Source: Aureimonas phyllosphaerae (GTDB taxonomy: Bacteria > Pseudomonadota > Alphaproteobacteria > Rhizobiales > Rhizobiaceae). Taken from it: a stretch of 64,000 nucleotides of DNA. Shown here in pieces: positions 48,983-57,786 of this stretch (position 1 is its first letter; each line of letters starts with the position of its first letter). Location: assembly GCF_900113065.1 (NCBI RefSeq), contig NZ_FOOA01000008.1, forward strand, positions 124,001 through 188,000, in the 5' to 3' direction. Position numbers and translations under genes: made by a program. The notes under the pieces were generated by a model that did no database searches, was not told the DNA's origin, and saw only the letters and a list, made by a program, of their open reading frames with translations.

Positions 48983-49057
48983 TGGAGCGGGCGATGGGAT
49001 TCGAACCCACGACCCCAACCTTGGCAAGGTTGTGCTCTACCCCTGAGCTACGCCCGC
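48983..49057 (-). tRNA. tRNA-Gly (anticodon GCC)
   Basis: The minus strand folds as a complete cloverleaf: 7-bp acceptor stem GCGGGCG / CGCCCGC, a D arm with AGCTCAGGGGTAGAGC, an anticodon arm around TTGCCAA (GCC), and the T-loop GGGTTCGAATCCC. CCA is encoded at 48983-48985 with discriminator T. A T-run follows. Confidence 0.97.
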
Positions 49058-49410
49058 CCGCTCCTCGCTTCCGCCGTTCGACTGTCGCCTCGGCGTCTGC
49101 GGTGAGCGGCTTATGGCCCAACCGGCGGAGGATTGCAACAGGGAAAATGACGATGATGCGACGCCTCGAGGGACGGCCTGACCGGGCGCTCCGCACGCGG
49201 CTGCGAAGGGCCTGCCCGCGCAGCCGGTCTGCCCGGCTGCTTCCGCCTTGATGGGGCGGCGCTTGCGCACGATATTGCGACCTGTCATCCCGAACGGGAC
49301 CGGGCGAGCGACAGGCGATGTCCGGGGACGAGTTTTTCGAGAAGGGCCCCACCGGTGGCGCTGCAGCGCGCGGACGGGTGGCAGGTCTTCCAGTCACGCG
49401 GACGGTGTCG
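49058..49410. other. 353-base stretch before the thioredoxin gene
   Basis: This contains the tRNA-Gly promoter on the minus strand side and the thioredoxin promoter on the other. An ATG at 49318 would extend the thioredoxin frame by 31 residues (see that gene). No other gene is seen. Confidence 0.4.
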
Positions 49411-50391
49411 ATGAGCAACAATCCTTATGCCTCGCAGCTCGGCGGCTATGGCGCCCAGACCACGGCCGCAGGGCTCGGCGGCACCGGACGGAGCGCGGCG
49501 CCGGCGCCGGCCAGCGAGCTCGTCAAGGACACGACCACCGCCGCCTTCTCGGCCGACGTGGTGCGCGAATCGCGCAACCAGCCGGTCCTCGTCGACTTCT
49601 GGGCTCCCTGGTGCGGGCCCTGCAAGCAGCTGACGCCGGTTCTGGAGCGCGCGGTGCAGGCCGCTGGCGGGCGCGTCAAGCTCGTGAAGATGAACATCGA
49701 CGAGCACCCCTCGATCGCCGGACAGCTCGGCGTCCAGTCGATCCCCGCCGTCTTTGCCTTCGTCGACGGCCAGCCGGTGGACGGTTTCATGGGCGCGCTG
49801 CCCGAGAGCGAAGTGAAGGCCTTCATCGATCGCCTGACCGCCGGCCGGGCTGCGCCGGGCGGCGATCCGCTCGCGGAGGCGCTGGAGCAGGCGGCTGGGT
49901 TCCTCGCCGCCGGCAACGCGGCTCAGGCCTCGCAGCTCTTCGGCGCCGTCCTCCAGCACGACCCGGAGAACGCCAAGGCGGCCGCGGGGCTCGCCGAATG
50001 CTATCTCGCGGCCGGCGACACGGCGCGCGCGCAGTCGCTCGCCGACGCGATGCCGCCGTCGGTTCTCGACGATCCGGCCTTCGCGACCGTACGCGCGCGG
50101 CTGAAGCTCCAGGAGGAGATCGCGGGTCTCGGCGACGCTTCGGCGCTTGAGGCGCGCCTCGCCGCCAACCCCGACGACCATCAGGCGCGTTACGACCTCG
50201 CGCTCATCGCGCAGGCCAAGGGCGACCGGGCGGGCGCGGCCGACCAGCTTCTCGAGATCGTGAAGCGCGACCGTACGTTCGAGGACGACGGGGCGCGGCG
50301 CAAGCTCCTCGAATTCTTCGAGGCGTGGGGGCCGATGGACCCCGCGACCAAGGACGGCCGGCGCAAGCTCTCCTCGCTCTTGTTCCGCTGA
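49411..50391 (+). CDS. Thioredoxin with TPR tail (CnoX/YbbN-like)
   Basis: A 326-residue protein. A low-complexity start (SNNPYASQLGGYG) precedes a thioredoxin fold at residues about 40-145 with the intact active site FWAPWCGPCKQL and the cis-proline IPAV. Residues about 165-310 form TPR-like helices (AAGFLAAGNAAQASQLFG, YDLALIAQAKGDRAGAADQL). The layout matches CnoX/YbbN, a chaperedoxin that protects proteins and hands them to GroEL; E. coli CnoX has lost the CxxC that is kept here. ATG 49411 fits homologues; 49318 remains possible. Confidence 0.88.
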   Translation: MSNNPYASQLGGYGAQTTAAGLGGTGRSAAPAPASELVKDTTTAAFSADVVRESRNQPVLVDFWAPWCGPCKQLTPVLERAVQAAGGRVKLVKMNIDEHPSIAGQLGVQSIPAVFAFVDGQPVDGFMGALPESEVKAFIDRLTAGRAAPGGDPLAEALEQAAGFLAAGNAAQASQLFGAVLQHDPENAKAAAGLAECYLAAGDTARAQSLADAMPPSVLDDPAFATVRARLKLQEEIAGLGDASALEARLAANPDDHQARYDLALIAQAKGDRAGAADQLLEIVKRDRTFEDDGARRKLLEFFEAWGPMDPATKDGRRKLSSLLFR

Positions 50392-50476
50392 ACGCCGGTC
50401 GGCCGAGCGAAGCGCCGCACTTGGCGCACGCTGGCGCTGCGCCACTTGGGCGAGGACGCGAAGGAGGATCCCAGCC

Positions 50477-51157
50477 GTGGTTCAGGTCGGAAACGTCAAC
50501 TACCGTAGCCTGTCGGATCTGCCCGAGGTCGTGCCCGTGTTTCCGCTGACGGGCGCCCTGCTGCTGCCGGGCGGGCAGATGCCGCTCAACATCTTCGAGC
50601 CGCGCTATCTCGCCATGCTCGACCATGCGATTGCCGGCGATCGCGTGATCGGCATGATCCAGCCGCGCCTCGACGGGGCCATGCGCTCAGACGGCGAGCC
50701 GGAGCTGTGCGCCGTCGGCTGTCTCGGGCGCCTCACCTCGTTTTCCGAAAGCGGCGACGGGCGCTACGTCATCAGCCTGCAGGGCATCGCGCGGTTCCGC
50801 GTCCTCGAGGAGACGGCCGGCCGCGAGCCCTACCGTCTTTGCCGCATCGCGCCGTTCTCGGCCGACCTTGACCCCGGCGAGGGCGCCGAGGACGTGGATC
50901 GCGAGGGGCTCTTGAAGGCCTTCCGCATGTATCTCGAGGCGAACCAGCTGCAGGCGGACTGGGATTCGGTCTCGAAAGCCTCGAACGAGACGCTTGTCAA
51001 TGCGCTCTCAATGATGTCGCCCTATGGTGCGGCCGAGAAGCAGGCGCTGCTCGAGGCGCCCGACCTCAAGACGCGCGCCGAGACGCTCGTGGCGATCACC
51101 GAAATCTCGCTGGCGCGCGAGAATTCGGGCGACGGCGGCGGGCAGATCCTGCAATAG
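50477..51157 (+). CDS. LON substrate-binding domain protein
   Basis: A 226-residue protein that is only the N-terminal (substrate-binding) domain of Lon: [30 protein letters not shown] (in parts) at the start and a helical C-half. No ATPase or protease part is present. GTG 50477 has a perfect AAGGAGG 9 bases upstream. The gene follows the thioredoxin gene on the same strand and is followed by a Trm112-like gene after 34 bases, a conserved trio in Rhizobiales. Role unknown, perhaps protein binding. Confidence 0.88.
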   Translation: MVQVGNVNYRSLSDLPEVVPVFPLTGALLLPGGQMPLNIFEPRYLAMLDHAIAGDRVIGMIQPRLDGAMRSDGEPELCAVGCLGRLTSFSESGDGRYVISLQGIARFRVLEETAGREPYRLCRIAPFSADLDPGEGAEDVDREGLLKAFRMYLEANQLQADWDSVSKASNETLVNALSMMSPYGAAEKQALLEAPDLKTRAETLVAITEISLARENSGDGGGQILQ

Positions 51158-51191
51158 CCGACCGCTGGACCAGAACCGGAAAGGATGCCGC

Positions 51192-51383
51192 ATGCCGGAC
51201 GAAGCCGAGCGCAACCGGCCCGACCCGAAGCTGCTGGAGCTTCTGGTCTGCCCGCTCACCAAGGGGCAGCTGAGCTACGACGCGGAACGAGGCGAACTCG
51301 TCTCGCGCGCGGCGCGCCTCGCCTATCCCATCCGCAACGGCATCCCGATCATGCTGCCGTCGGAGGCGCGGCCGCTGGACTAA
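51192..51383 (+). CDS. Trm112 family (UPF0434) small protein
   Basis: A 63-residue protein with the Trm112 pattern: [19 protein letters not shown], then [18 protein letters not shown]. Only one of the zinc cysteines is kept, as usual in alphaproteobacterial members. Trm112 proteins bind and stabilise methyltransferases. AAGGA lies ahead of the ATG. Last gene of its transcript, with a terminator 46 bases on. Confidence 0.9.
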   Translation: MPDEAERNRPDPKLLELLVCPLTKGQLSYDAERGELVSRAARLAYPIRNGIPIMLPSEARPLD

Positions 51384-51428
51384 GGCGGTCCGTCGCCCCG
51401 TAAACCGGTCCGCCTTTTGGACGAAGAA

Positions 51429-51452
51429 GGGCGGGATCTCGCGATCCCGCCC
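51429..51452. terminator. Terminator between the Trm112-like gene and cysN
   Basis: A perfect 10-bp stem GGGCGGGATC with its complement and a TCGC loop, followed by TGTTCTCGTT on the plus strand. It lies between two converging transcripts and may serve both. Confidence 0.75.
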
Positions 51453-51461
51453 TGTTCTCGT

Positions 51462-53234
51462 TCAGATCCCTGCGCCGTCGCGCACGTCGGTCGGGTCGAC
51501 CGGCAGCGCCTCCGTCTCAGCCGGCACCATAAGGCGCCGGAGATACGGGCGCAGCACGAAGTCGAGGACGCCGAGGATCAGCGCCTGCCAGACGGCGAGA
51601 CCGAGAAGGAGGGCGATGACCGCCATCATCACCGCCGCCGCGCCGCGGAACAGCGTCACGCCGCGCGCGCGCCGTGCGTCGCTGGCGAGCGAGGGGCCGA
51701 GCCATTCCGCCTTGGCACGGTCGAAGGCGGTGCGCGGGGGGGCAGGCTGGCCCTTCGCGGCGGTCACAGGCGCCGGCATGCCGAGAAGCGTCGTCTGCGC
51801 CTCGGTGAGCGCGGTCACGATGCCGAGCGCCACCGTCTCGTTGGTCAGCTGGTCGATCAGGATGAAGGCGCCGAGCTCGCGGCTTTCCCCATAGGTCGTC
51901 GCCACCAGCGGCTTGTCGAAGGCGAGGGTGACGCGGCCGATCTCGTTCATCAGGAGCGCGTTGGCGGCGCGCGGCTGGTAGGAATGGATGTCGACCGCCT
52001 CGCGCAACGCGCGCACGGTCGCGGGCGTCTGCGCCGAAGCGAGCTTGGCGATGACGCGCGCGCCGGCGATCAGCGGCCGGTCCACCATCCAGAGGATCTC
52101 GGCCTCGAGCCGGGTCTGCGGCGCGATCGCGTCGCCCTCGCGCACGATCACGTCGCCGCGCGAGGCGTCGATCTCGTCGGTCAGGGTCAGCGTGATCGCC
52201 TCGCCGTCCTCGGCCTCCTCGACCTCGCCATTGGGGCCGAAGATGCCGCGCACATGGCTGCGCTGGCGGCTCGGAAGCGAGAGGACGGCATCGCCCTTGC
52301 GCACGCGGCCGCCCGCGACCGTGCCGCAGAAGCCGCGGAAATCGAGGTTCGGGCGGTTCACCCACTGCACCGGCAGGCGAAACAGCGGCGAGCCGGCCTG
52401 GAGCGTCTCCGGCTCGGCGCGCTCCAGCGCCTCGAGCAGCGTCGGCCCGTCGTACCAGGGGGCTCGGCTCGAGCGCGAGGCCAGGTTGTCGCCGTTCTTG
52501 GCCGAGAGCGGGATATAGGTGACGCTGGTGAAGCCGAGGCTCGGGCGGATCGCCTCGTACCCCTTGACGATGTCGCGGAAGGTCGCCTCGTCGAAGTCGA
52601 CGAGGTCCATCTTGTTGATCGCGACGATCACCGACTTGATGCCGACCATCGAGGTGATGAACGAGTGGCGCCGCGTCTGGGGCAGGATGCCCTTTCGCGC
52701 GTCGACGAGGATCACGGCGAGCTCGGCCTGGGAGGCGCCGGTCGCCATGTTGCGGGTATACTGCTCATGGCCCGGCGTGTCGGCGATGATGAAGGCGCGC
52801 TTGCCGGTCGAGAAGTAGCGGTAGGCGACGTCGATCGTGATGCCCTGTTCGCGCTCGGCCGACAGACCGTCGACGAGCAGCGCGAAGTCGAGATCCTCGC
52901 CGGTCGTGCCGAATTTCTTGGAGTCGCGCTTCAACGTGTCGAGCTGGTCGTCGAAGACCGAGTTCGTGTCGTAGAGGAGGCGGCCGATCAGGGTCGACTT
53001 GCCGTCGTCGACCGAGCCGCAGGTGATGAAGCGCAGGAGCGATTCCGCGGGCGAGGCCAGAAGCGGCATGTCGGCCTGCGGGTCGACGATCTCGTCCGAG
53101 GCGGCGTCGGCCATCGCGCCGTCGGGCGCAGGGCCTGCGAAGGTCTCGTCTTCGACGAGCGCCCGCTCGTTGGCGGAAGCCGCCAGGATCTCGTCGCCGG
53201 CGGCGGTGTCTTGGGTCTTCAGCGCACCGCTCAT
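51462..53234 (-). CDS. cysN: Sulfate adenylyltransferase, GTPase subunit, with a membrane tail
   Basis: A 590-residue GTPase that with CysD makes APS from sulfate and ATP. About 55 extra N-terminal residues precede the G domain: GSVDDGKSTLIGRLL (P-loop), DTPGHEQYTRNMATGAS and NKMDLVD. The EF-Tu-like domains end near residue 480. Instead of the APS kinase (CysC) domain seen in many Rhizobiales NodQ/CysNC proteins, the C-terminus has a linker and a hydrophobic pair of segments (AAAVMMAVIALLLGLAVW, LILGVLDFVLRPYLRRL), resembling the DUF2061 type. It overlaps cysD by one base. Membrane attachment of the enzyme is inference. Confidence 0.92.
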   Translation of the reverse strand: MSGALKTQDTAAGDEILAASANERALVEDETFAGPAPDGAMADAASDEIVDPQADMPLLASPAESLLRFITCGSVDDGKSTLIGRLLYDTNSVFDDQLDTLKRDSKKFGTTGEDLDFALLVDGLSAEREQGITIDVAYRYFSTGKRAFIIADTPGHEQYTRNMATGASQAELAVILVDARKGILPQTRRHSFITSMVGIKSVIVAINKMDLVDFDEATFRDIVKGYEAIRPSLGFTSVTYIPLSAKNGDNLASRSSRAPWYDGPTLLEALERAEPETLQAGSPLFRLPVQWVNRPNLDFRGFCGTVAGGRVRKGDAVLSLPSRQRSHVRGIFGPNGEVEEAEDGEAITLTLTDEIDASRGDVIVREGDAIAPQTRLEAEILWMVDRPLIAGARVIAKLASAQTPATVRALREAVDIHSYQPRAANALLMNEIGRVTLAFDKPLVATTYGESRELGAFILIDQLTNETVALGIVTALTEAQTTLLGMPAPVTAAKGQPAPPRTAFDRAKAEWLGPSLASDARRARGVTLFRGAAAVMMAVIALLLGLAVWQALILGVLDFVLRPYLRRLMVPAETEALPVDPTDVRDGAGI

Positions 53235-54136
53235 CAGAAGTAGCCTTCCTGCTTCTTTTCTTCCATCGAGGCGCCGCCATCCTTGTCGATCAGCCGGCCC
53301 TCACGCTCCGACGAACGCGAGCCGCGCATCTCGGAGATGATCCCCTGGAGGTCGGAGGCCTCCGAGCGAACGGCGCCCGTCAGCGGGTAGCAGCCGAGCG
53401 TGCGGAAGCGGACGGTCATCTCCTCGACGCTCTCGCCGGGCAGGAGTTTCATGCGCTCGTCGTCGCGCATGATGATCATGCCGTCGCGCACCACGACCGG
53501 GCGCTTCTTCGCAAAATACAGCGGCACGACGGGGATGTTCTCCAGCGCGATGTAGTCCCAGACGTCGGCTTCCGTCCAGTTCGACAGCGGAAACACGCGG
53601 AAGCTCTCCTCCTGCCGCTTGCGGGTGTTGAACAGGCGCCACGGCTCGGGGCGCTGGTTCTTCGGCTCCCAGCGGTGCTCGGCCGAGCGGAAGGAGAAGA
53701 TCCGCTCCTTGGCGCGCGACTTCTCCTCGTCGCGCCGCGCGCCGCCGAACGCCGCGTCGAACTTGTACTTCGCCAGCGCCTGCTTGAGCCCTTCCGTCTT
53801 CATCACGTCGGTGTGGACGCGGCTGCCCGAATCGAACGGATTGACGCCCGCCTTCACGCCCTCCTCGTTGATGTGGACGATGAGGTCGAGGCCGAGATCT
53901 TTCGCGATCTTGTCGCGGAACTCGATCATCTCGCGGAACTTCCAGGTCGTGTCGACATGGAGGAGCGGGAAGGGCGGCTTGCCGGGCGCGAAGGCCTTCA
54001 TGGCCAGATGCAGCATCACGGCCGAGTCCTTGCCGATCGAATAGAGCATCACCGGGTTCTCGGCGGTCGCCGCGACCTCCCGGATGATGAATATCGATTC
54101 CGCTTCCAGGCGCTGCAGATGCGTCATGTGCTTCAT
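53234..54136 (-). CDS. cysD: Sulfate adenylyltransferase, small subunit
   Basis: A 300-residue ATP-sulfurylase catalytic subunit. The PP-loop is [13 protein letters not shown] near residue 35. [26 protein letters not shown] and NWTEADVW are typical. ATG 54136 has AGGAAAG 8 bases upstream and is preferred over 54175. It lies 71 bases after cysH, and its stop overlaps the cysN start. Confidence 0.97.
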   Translation of the reverse strand: MKHMTHLQRLEAESIFIIREVAATAENPVMLYSIGKDSAVMLHLAMKAFAPGKPPFPLLHVDTTWKFREMIEFRDKIAKDLGLDLIVHINEEGVKAGVNPFDSGSRVHTDVMKTEGLKQALAKYKFDAAFGGARRDEEKSRAKERIFSFRSAEHRWEPKNQRPEPWRLFNTRKRQEESFRVFPLSNWTEADVWDYIALENIPVVPLYFAKKRPVVVRDGMIIMRDDERMKLLPGESVEEMTVRFRTLGCYPLTGAVRSEASDLQGIISEMRGSRSSEREGRLIDKDGGASMEEKKQEGYF

Positions 54137-54207
54137 GGCGTAGGCTTTCCTATGGGCTGGAGCCCGACTATCCATCGGCCGGTCTGCCCGGGCGAACGCG
54201 GCTCGGG

Positions 54208-54984
54208 TCAGATGTCGGCCCGCTCGAAGAGAGCGGCCTTCGCCTCCTCCGTGTCGCTGACGGCGGCCGGGTCATCGACGTGGAGGCCGCATTCGCGCCG
54301 GGTCTCGTCCTCCCACCACCAGCGTCCGGCACGCTCCACCTCGCCGGGCCGGATGGCACGGGTGCAGGGGGCGCAGCCGATCGACAGGAAGCCGCGGCCG
54401 TGCAGGGCGTTGACGGGAACACCGTGGCGCGCCGTGAACGCCGCGATCTCGGCCCGCGTCCAGTCGAAGAGCGGGTTGGCCTTGACGAGCCCGCGCGCAT
54501 GGTCAGCGCTTGCGAATTCCATGCTCTCGCGGTTGGCAGACTGATCGCGGCGCAGTCCCGCGATCCAGGCGCTGGCGCCTTCGAGCGCGCGGTTCAGGGG
54601 CTCGACCTTGCGCACCCCGCAGCAGGCCTTGCGCAGTTCCGGCGCGAAGTAGAACCCGTTGATGCCCTGGTCGTCGATCAGCGACTCCAGCGCGTCCGCC
54701 TGCGGGTACTTGGCCTTGATGCGGCGGCCGTACTTCTCTTCGGTCTCCTGCCAGAGCGTGTAGGTCTCCGGAAACAGGCGGCCGGTGTCGAGGGTCACGA
54801 CCTCGATCTTCAACGCGTTGGTGAAGATCAGGTGCGTCAGCATCTGGTCCTCGATCCCGAGCGAGGTGGTGAAGACGATGCGGCCGGGCACGGTCTCGCG
54901 AAGGTGCTGGAGGCGCTCCAACGGGCTCATCGCCGGGAACGCGGCATTCAGCGCCTCGACCCGGGCGTCGAGCGCGGCGCTCAT
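54208..54984 (-). CDS. cysH: APS reductase (iron-sulfur CysH)
   Basis: A 258-residue reductase of the PAPS/APS reductase family. The P-loop-like start is [13 protein letters not shown]. Cys pairs of a 4Fe-4S cluster are visible: [12 protein letters not shown] near 135 and [10 protein letters not shown] near 219. This CC/CxxC set marks enzymes that reduce APS directly, without phosphorylation to PAPS; it agrees with the lack of CysC here. The C-terminal catalytic cysteine is in ECGLHV. It overlaps the DUF934 gene by 4 bases. Confidence 0.95.
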   Translation of the reverse strand: MSAALDARVEALNAAFPAMSPLERLQHLRETVPGRIVFTTSLGIEDQMLTHLIFTNALKIEVVTLDTGRLFPETYTLWQETEEKYGRRIKAKYPQADALESLIDDQGINGFYFAPELRKACCGVRKVEPLNRALEGASAWIAGLRRDQSANRESMEFASADHARGLVKANPLFDWTRAEIAAFTARHGVPVNALHGRGFLSIGCAPCTRAIRPGEVERAGRWWWEDETRRECGLHVDDPAAVSDTEEAKAALFERADI

Positions 54985-55496
54985 GCCCGCTCCCGCTGCG
55001 CGGCAAGGCGCTTCTGGAGGATGCTCATCTCCTCGCCGTAGCCGGTCTGGTAGTGGTCGCGCACGATGTCCTTGGCCGCCATCCACTGTTCGACGGGTTG
55101 GCGCGCGGCCATCGCGTCGGGCAGTTCGATCTCGTCGAAGCCGCAGTCCAACGCCTCGCGGAACTGGTCGGCGATCAGCGGGCCGGAGGCGCGCAGCGTG
55201 CCCTTGAACCCGGCGCGGCGCAGGCGCTTGGCGAGCGACAGGCCGCGCCCGTCCGAGAAGGACGGGAAGCCGATCGAGATAAGGTCCACCGTCCCGAGAT
55301 AGCCTTCCAGCGCGCAGACCGGCGTCTCGCCGCCGACATGGAGGCCGAGCGGCGTGTTGCGCCGATCGGCGATCGCCTGGTCGATCGTGGTGAGCGGCAC
55401 GATCACCGCGCCCTCGTGAAGCGACAGGTCGGCGCCGTCCTCGACGCGCGAGAACGTGTCGGCCTTGGCGCCGGTCTCGTCGAGAAGAAGGCTCAT
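54981..55496 (-). CDS. DUF934 family protein of the sulfur operon
   Basis: A 171-residue protein with the DUF934 pattern: VPLTTIDQAIADRRNTPLGL, then LISIGFPSFSDGRGLSLAKRLRR. It is always found between sulfite reductase and APS reductase genes in alphaproteobacteria, so it likely assists the reductase or electron supply, but no reaction is established. It overlaps both neighbours by 4 bases. Confidence 0.92.
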   Translation of the reverse strand: MSLLLDETGAKADTFSRVEDGADLSLHEGAVIVPLTTIDQAIADRRNTPLGLHVGGETPVCALEGYLGTVDLISIGFPSFSDGRGLSLAKRLRRAGFKGTLRASGPLIADQFREALDCGFDEIELPDAMAARQPVEQWMAAKDIVRDHYQTGYGEEMSILQKRLAAQRERA

Positions 55497-57178
55497 GCCG
55501 GCTCTCCCGCGGTCTCGCGGGCGACATAGGCGGTGAAGCCCTCCTTGAAGGGCTCGAGGCCTGCGCGCTTCACCGTGTCGATGAAGGTCTCGGACCCCTG
55601 CCGCTCGCGCTTGTAGACCTCGACCAGCGCCTCGATCGCGCCGGGCACCTGGTCGCCGTCGATGCCGGGACCGACCCGCTCGCCGAGCGCCGCGTTCTCC
55701 GAGGCATCGCCGCCGACCGTGATCTGGTAGTTCTCGCGGCCCGACTTCTCGAGGCCGAGAATGCCGATATGGCCGACATGGTGGTGACCGCAGGCGTTGA
55801 TGCAGCCCGAGATCTTGATCTGGAGAGGGCCGAGATCCTTCTGGCGCTCGTCGCTCGCGAAGAGGTTCGAGATGTCCTGCGCGATCGGAATCGAACGGGC
55901 GGTCGCCAGCGCGCAGTAGTCGAGGCCGGGGCAGGCGATGATGTCGGTCACGAGGCCGGCATTGGCCGTCGCAAGGCCCGCCGCCTTCAGCGCCGCATGG
56001 ACCGCCGGCACGTCGTCGAGCTTCACGTGCGGCAGCACGAGGTTCTGGATGTGCGTCACGCGGAACTCGTCGAACGAATAGCGCTCCGCGATGTCGGCGA
56101 AGGCGCGCATCTCGGCGTCCGACATGTCGCCGGGCACGCCGCCGATCGGCTTCAGCGACACGGTCAGCGCGATGTAGCCGGGCTGGCGGTGCGGGAAGCC
56201 GTTCTGCTCGACGAAGCGGTCGAGCTCGGGATCGGCCGCACGGGCGGCGTCGAGCACGTGCGATGTCGTGGGCAGCGCCTCGTAGACGGGCGGTGCGAAG
56301 TAGCGGGCGATCCGCTCGACTTCCTCCTCCGGCGCGTTGATCGTCGGGCCGTTCAGCTGAGCGTACTCGGCCTCGACGCGCGCCTTGAACTCGTCCGTCC
56401 CGATCTCGTGGACGAGAATCTTCACGCGCGCCTTGTACTTGTTGTCGCGCCGTCCTTCCGCGTTGTAGACGCGCATCACGGCTTCCAGATAGGCGAGAAG
56501 CTCGTCCTTCGGCAGGAAGTCGCGGATCACCTTGCCGATCATCGGCGTGCGGCCGAGGCCGCCGCCCACGATGATCTCGTAGCCGATCTCCCGGGTTTCC
56601 GGGTGCCGCAGCACGCGGATGCCGATGTCGTGGACCTTGATCGCCGCGCGGTCGTGCTCGGCGCCGGTGACGGCGATCTTGAACTTGCGCGGCAGCCACG
56701 AGAATTCCGGGTGGAGGCTCGACCACTGCCGGATCAGCTCGGCGGTCGGGCGCGGGTCCTCGACCTCGTCGGCGGCGACGCCCGCGAACTGGTCCGCCGT
56801 CACGTTGCGAATGCAGTTACCGGACGTCTGGATGCAGTGCATCTCGACGTCGGCCAGAAGGTCGAGGATGTCGGGCACGTCCTTCAGCTTCGGCCAGTTG
56901 TACTGGAGGTTCTGGCGCGTCGTGAAATGCGCGTAGCCCTTGTCGTACTTCTCGGCGATCAGGGCCAGCTGGCGCATCTGCTTCGAATTCAGCGTGCCGT
57001 AGGGCACGGCGACGCGCAGCATGTAGGCGTGGAGCTGGAGATAGAGCCCGTTCTTGAGGCGCAGCGGCTTGAACTCGTCGTCCGACAGCGAGCCGTCGAG
57101 CCGGCGCTCCACCTGATGGCGGAACTGGGCGACGCGCTCGCGCACGAAGCGCTCGTCGAATTCGTCGTAACGATACAT
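55493..57178 (-). CDS. cysI: Sulfite reductase, hemoprotein (nitrite/sulfite reductase family)
   Basis: A 561-residue siroheme enzyme that takes sulfite to sulfide. Siroheme/iron-sulfur ligands are in ACPGLDYCALA near residue 425 and SGCINACGHHHVGHIG near 464. FTTRQNLQYNWPKL and ETSGNC-like TSGNCIRNVT belong to the substrate face. Length matches the ferredoxin- or CysJ-linked CysI of Rhizobiales. The gene follows DUF2849 by 93 bases; no cysG or cysJ lies in the window, so siroheme and electrons come from elsewhere. Confidence 0.96.
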   Translation of the reverse strand: MYRYDEFDERFVRERVAQFRHQVERRLDGSLSDDEFKPLRLKNGLYLQLHAYMLRVAVPYGTLNSKQMRQLALIAEKYDKGYAHFTTRQNLQYNWPKLKDVPDILDLLADVEMHCIQTSGNCIRNVTADQFAGVAADEVEDPRPTAELIRQWSSLHPEFSWLPRKFKIAVTGAEHDRAAIKVHDIGIRVLRHPETREIGYEIIVGGGLGRTPMIGKVIRDFLPKDELLAYLEAVMRVYNAEGRRDNKYKARVKILVHEIGTDEFKARVEAEYAQLNGPTINAPEEEVERIARYFAPPVYEALPTTSHVLDAARAADPELDRFVEQNGFPHRQPGYIALTVSLKPIGGVPGDMSDAEMRAFADIAERYSFDEFRVTHIQNLVLPHVKLDDVPAVHAALKAAGLATANAGLVTDIIACPGLDYCALATARSIPIAQDISNLFASDERQKDLGPLQIKISGCINACGHHHVGHIGILGLEKSGRENYQITVGGDASENAALGERVGPGIDGDQVPGAIEALVEVYKRERQGSETFIDTVKRAGLEPFKEGFTAYVARETAGEPA

Positions 57179-57271
57179 GCCGCTGGTCCTTGTCCTGCCG
57201 CAGGAGCCTCCCCGGTCCCCCGCTCGATCCGGCCACCGGGGCGCGTCCGCCCCGTCTTGGCCGAAAAACCT

Positions 57272-57610
57272 CTAGAATTCCGCCTGCTTGCCGTATTGCG
57301 TCAGCATGGTCGGGCCCTTCTGGCGGATCGCCTCGCGGAAGTGGTTGGCGACCGGCAGCCCGTTGTCATCGCGCGTGACCTCGACGAGATAGGGATCGAC
57401 GATCCGGTTCTCGGCAAAGCCCCGACGCCCTTCCGCTTCCATCCAGGCGGCCGTCTCGACATCGTCGGCGATCAGCGCCGCCTTCGGATCGAGGCTCCAG
57501 CCGTCCTCGGTCAGGAACACGACCTCGCCTTCCAGAAGATCGTTGGCGGTCATGATGACCGGAAGCTTCGGCCCCTTCGCCTTTGCGCCCGCCTTGACGT
57601 CGCCCGCCAT
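57272..57610 (-). CDS. DUF2849 family protein
   Basis: A 112-residue protein with the DUF2849 pattern (VIMTANDLLEGEVVFLTEDGWS, then IRQKGPTMLTQYGK). It lies upstream of cysI in many alphaproteobacterial sulfur operons, often after cysG, and is the first gene of this operon here. Function unknown; a role in siroheme use is a guess from context. Confidence 0.88.
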   Translation of the reverse strand: MAGDVKAGAKAKGPKLPVIMTANDLLEGEVVFLTEDGWSLDPKAALIADDVETAAWMEAEGRRGFAENRIVDPYLVEVTRDDNGLPVANHFREAIRQKGPTMLTQYGKQAEF

Positions 57611-57786
57611 GTTCCTGCCCCGCTGCCCGATCCACGCACGCCGTCCGCGGGCGGAGTTCGATCCGCCGCGGCGAGGCTGTCATCGTTCTAAATAGGCCAA
57701 GGTGCAAGCGGTTGCGCCGTCGCCCGTTCCAATCCGGGGGCCGCAAGGGGAAGGAATTTGCGCGCCGTCCTCCGTGCGGCGTCGGT

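Noticed and set aside
48983-49057. tRNA-Gly as an integration site
   Set aside because: No integrase gene and no direct repeat of the tRNA 3' end was noticed in the window.
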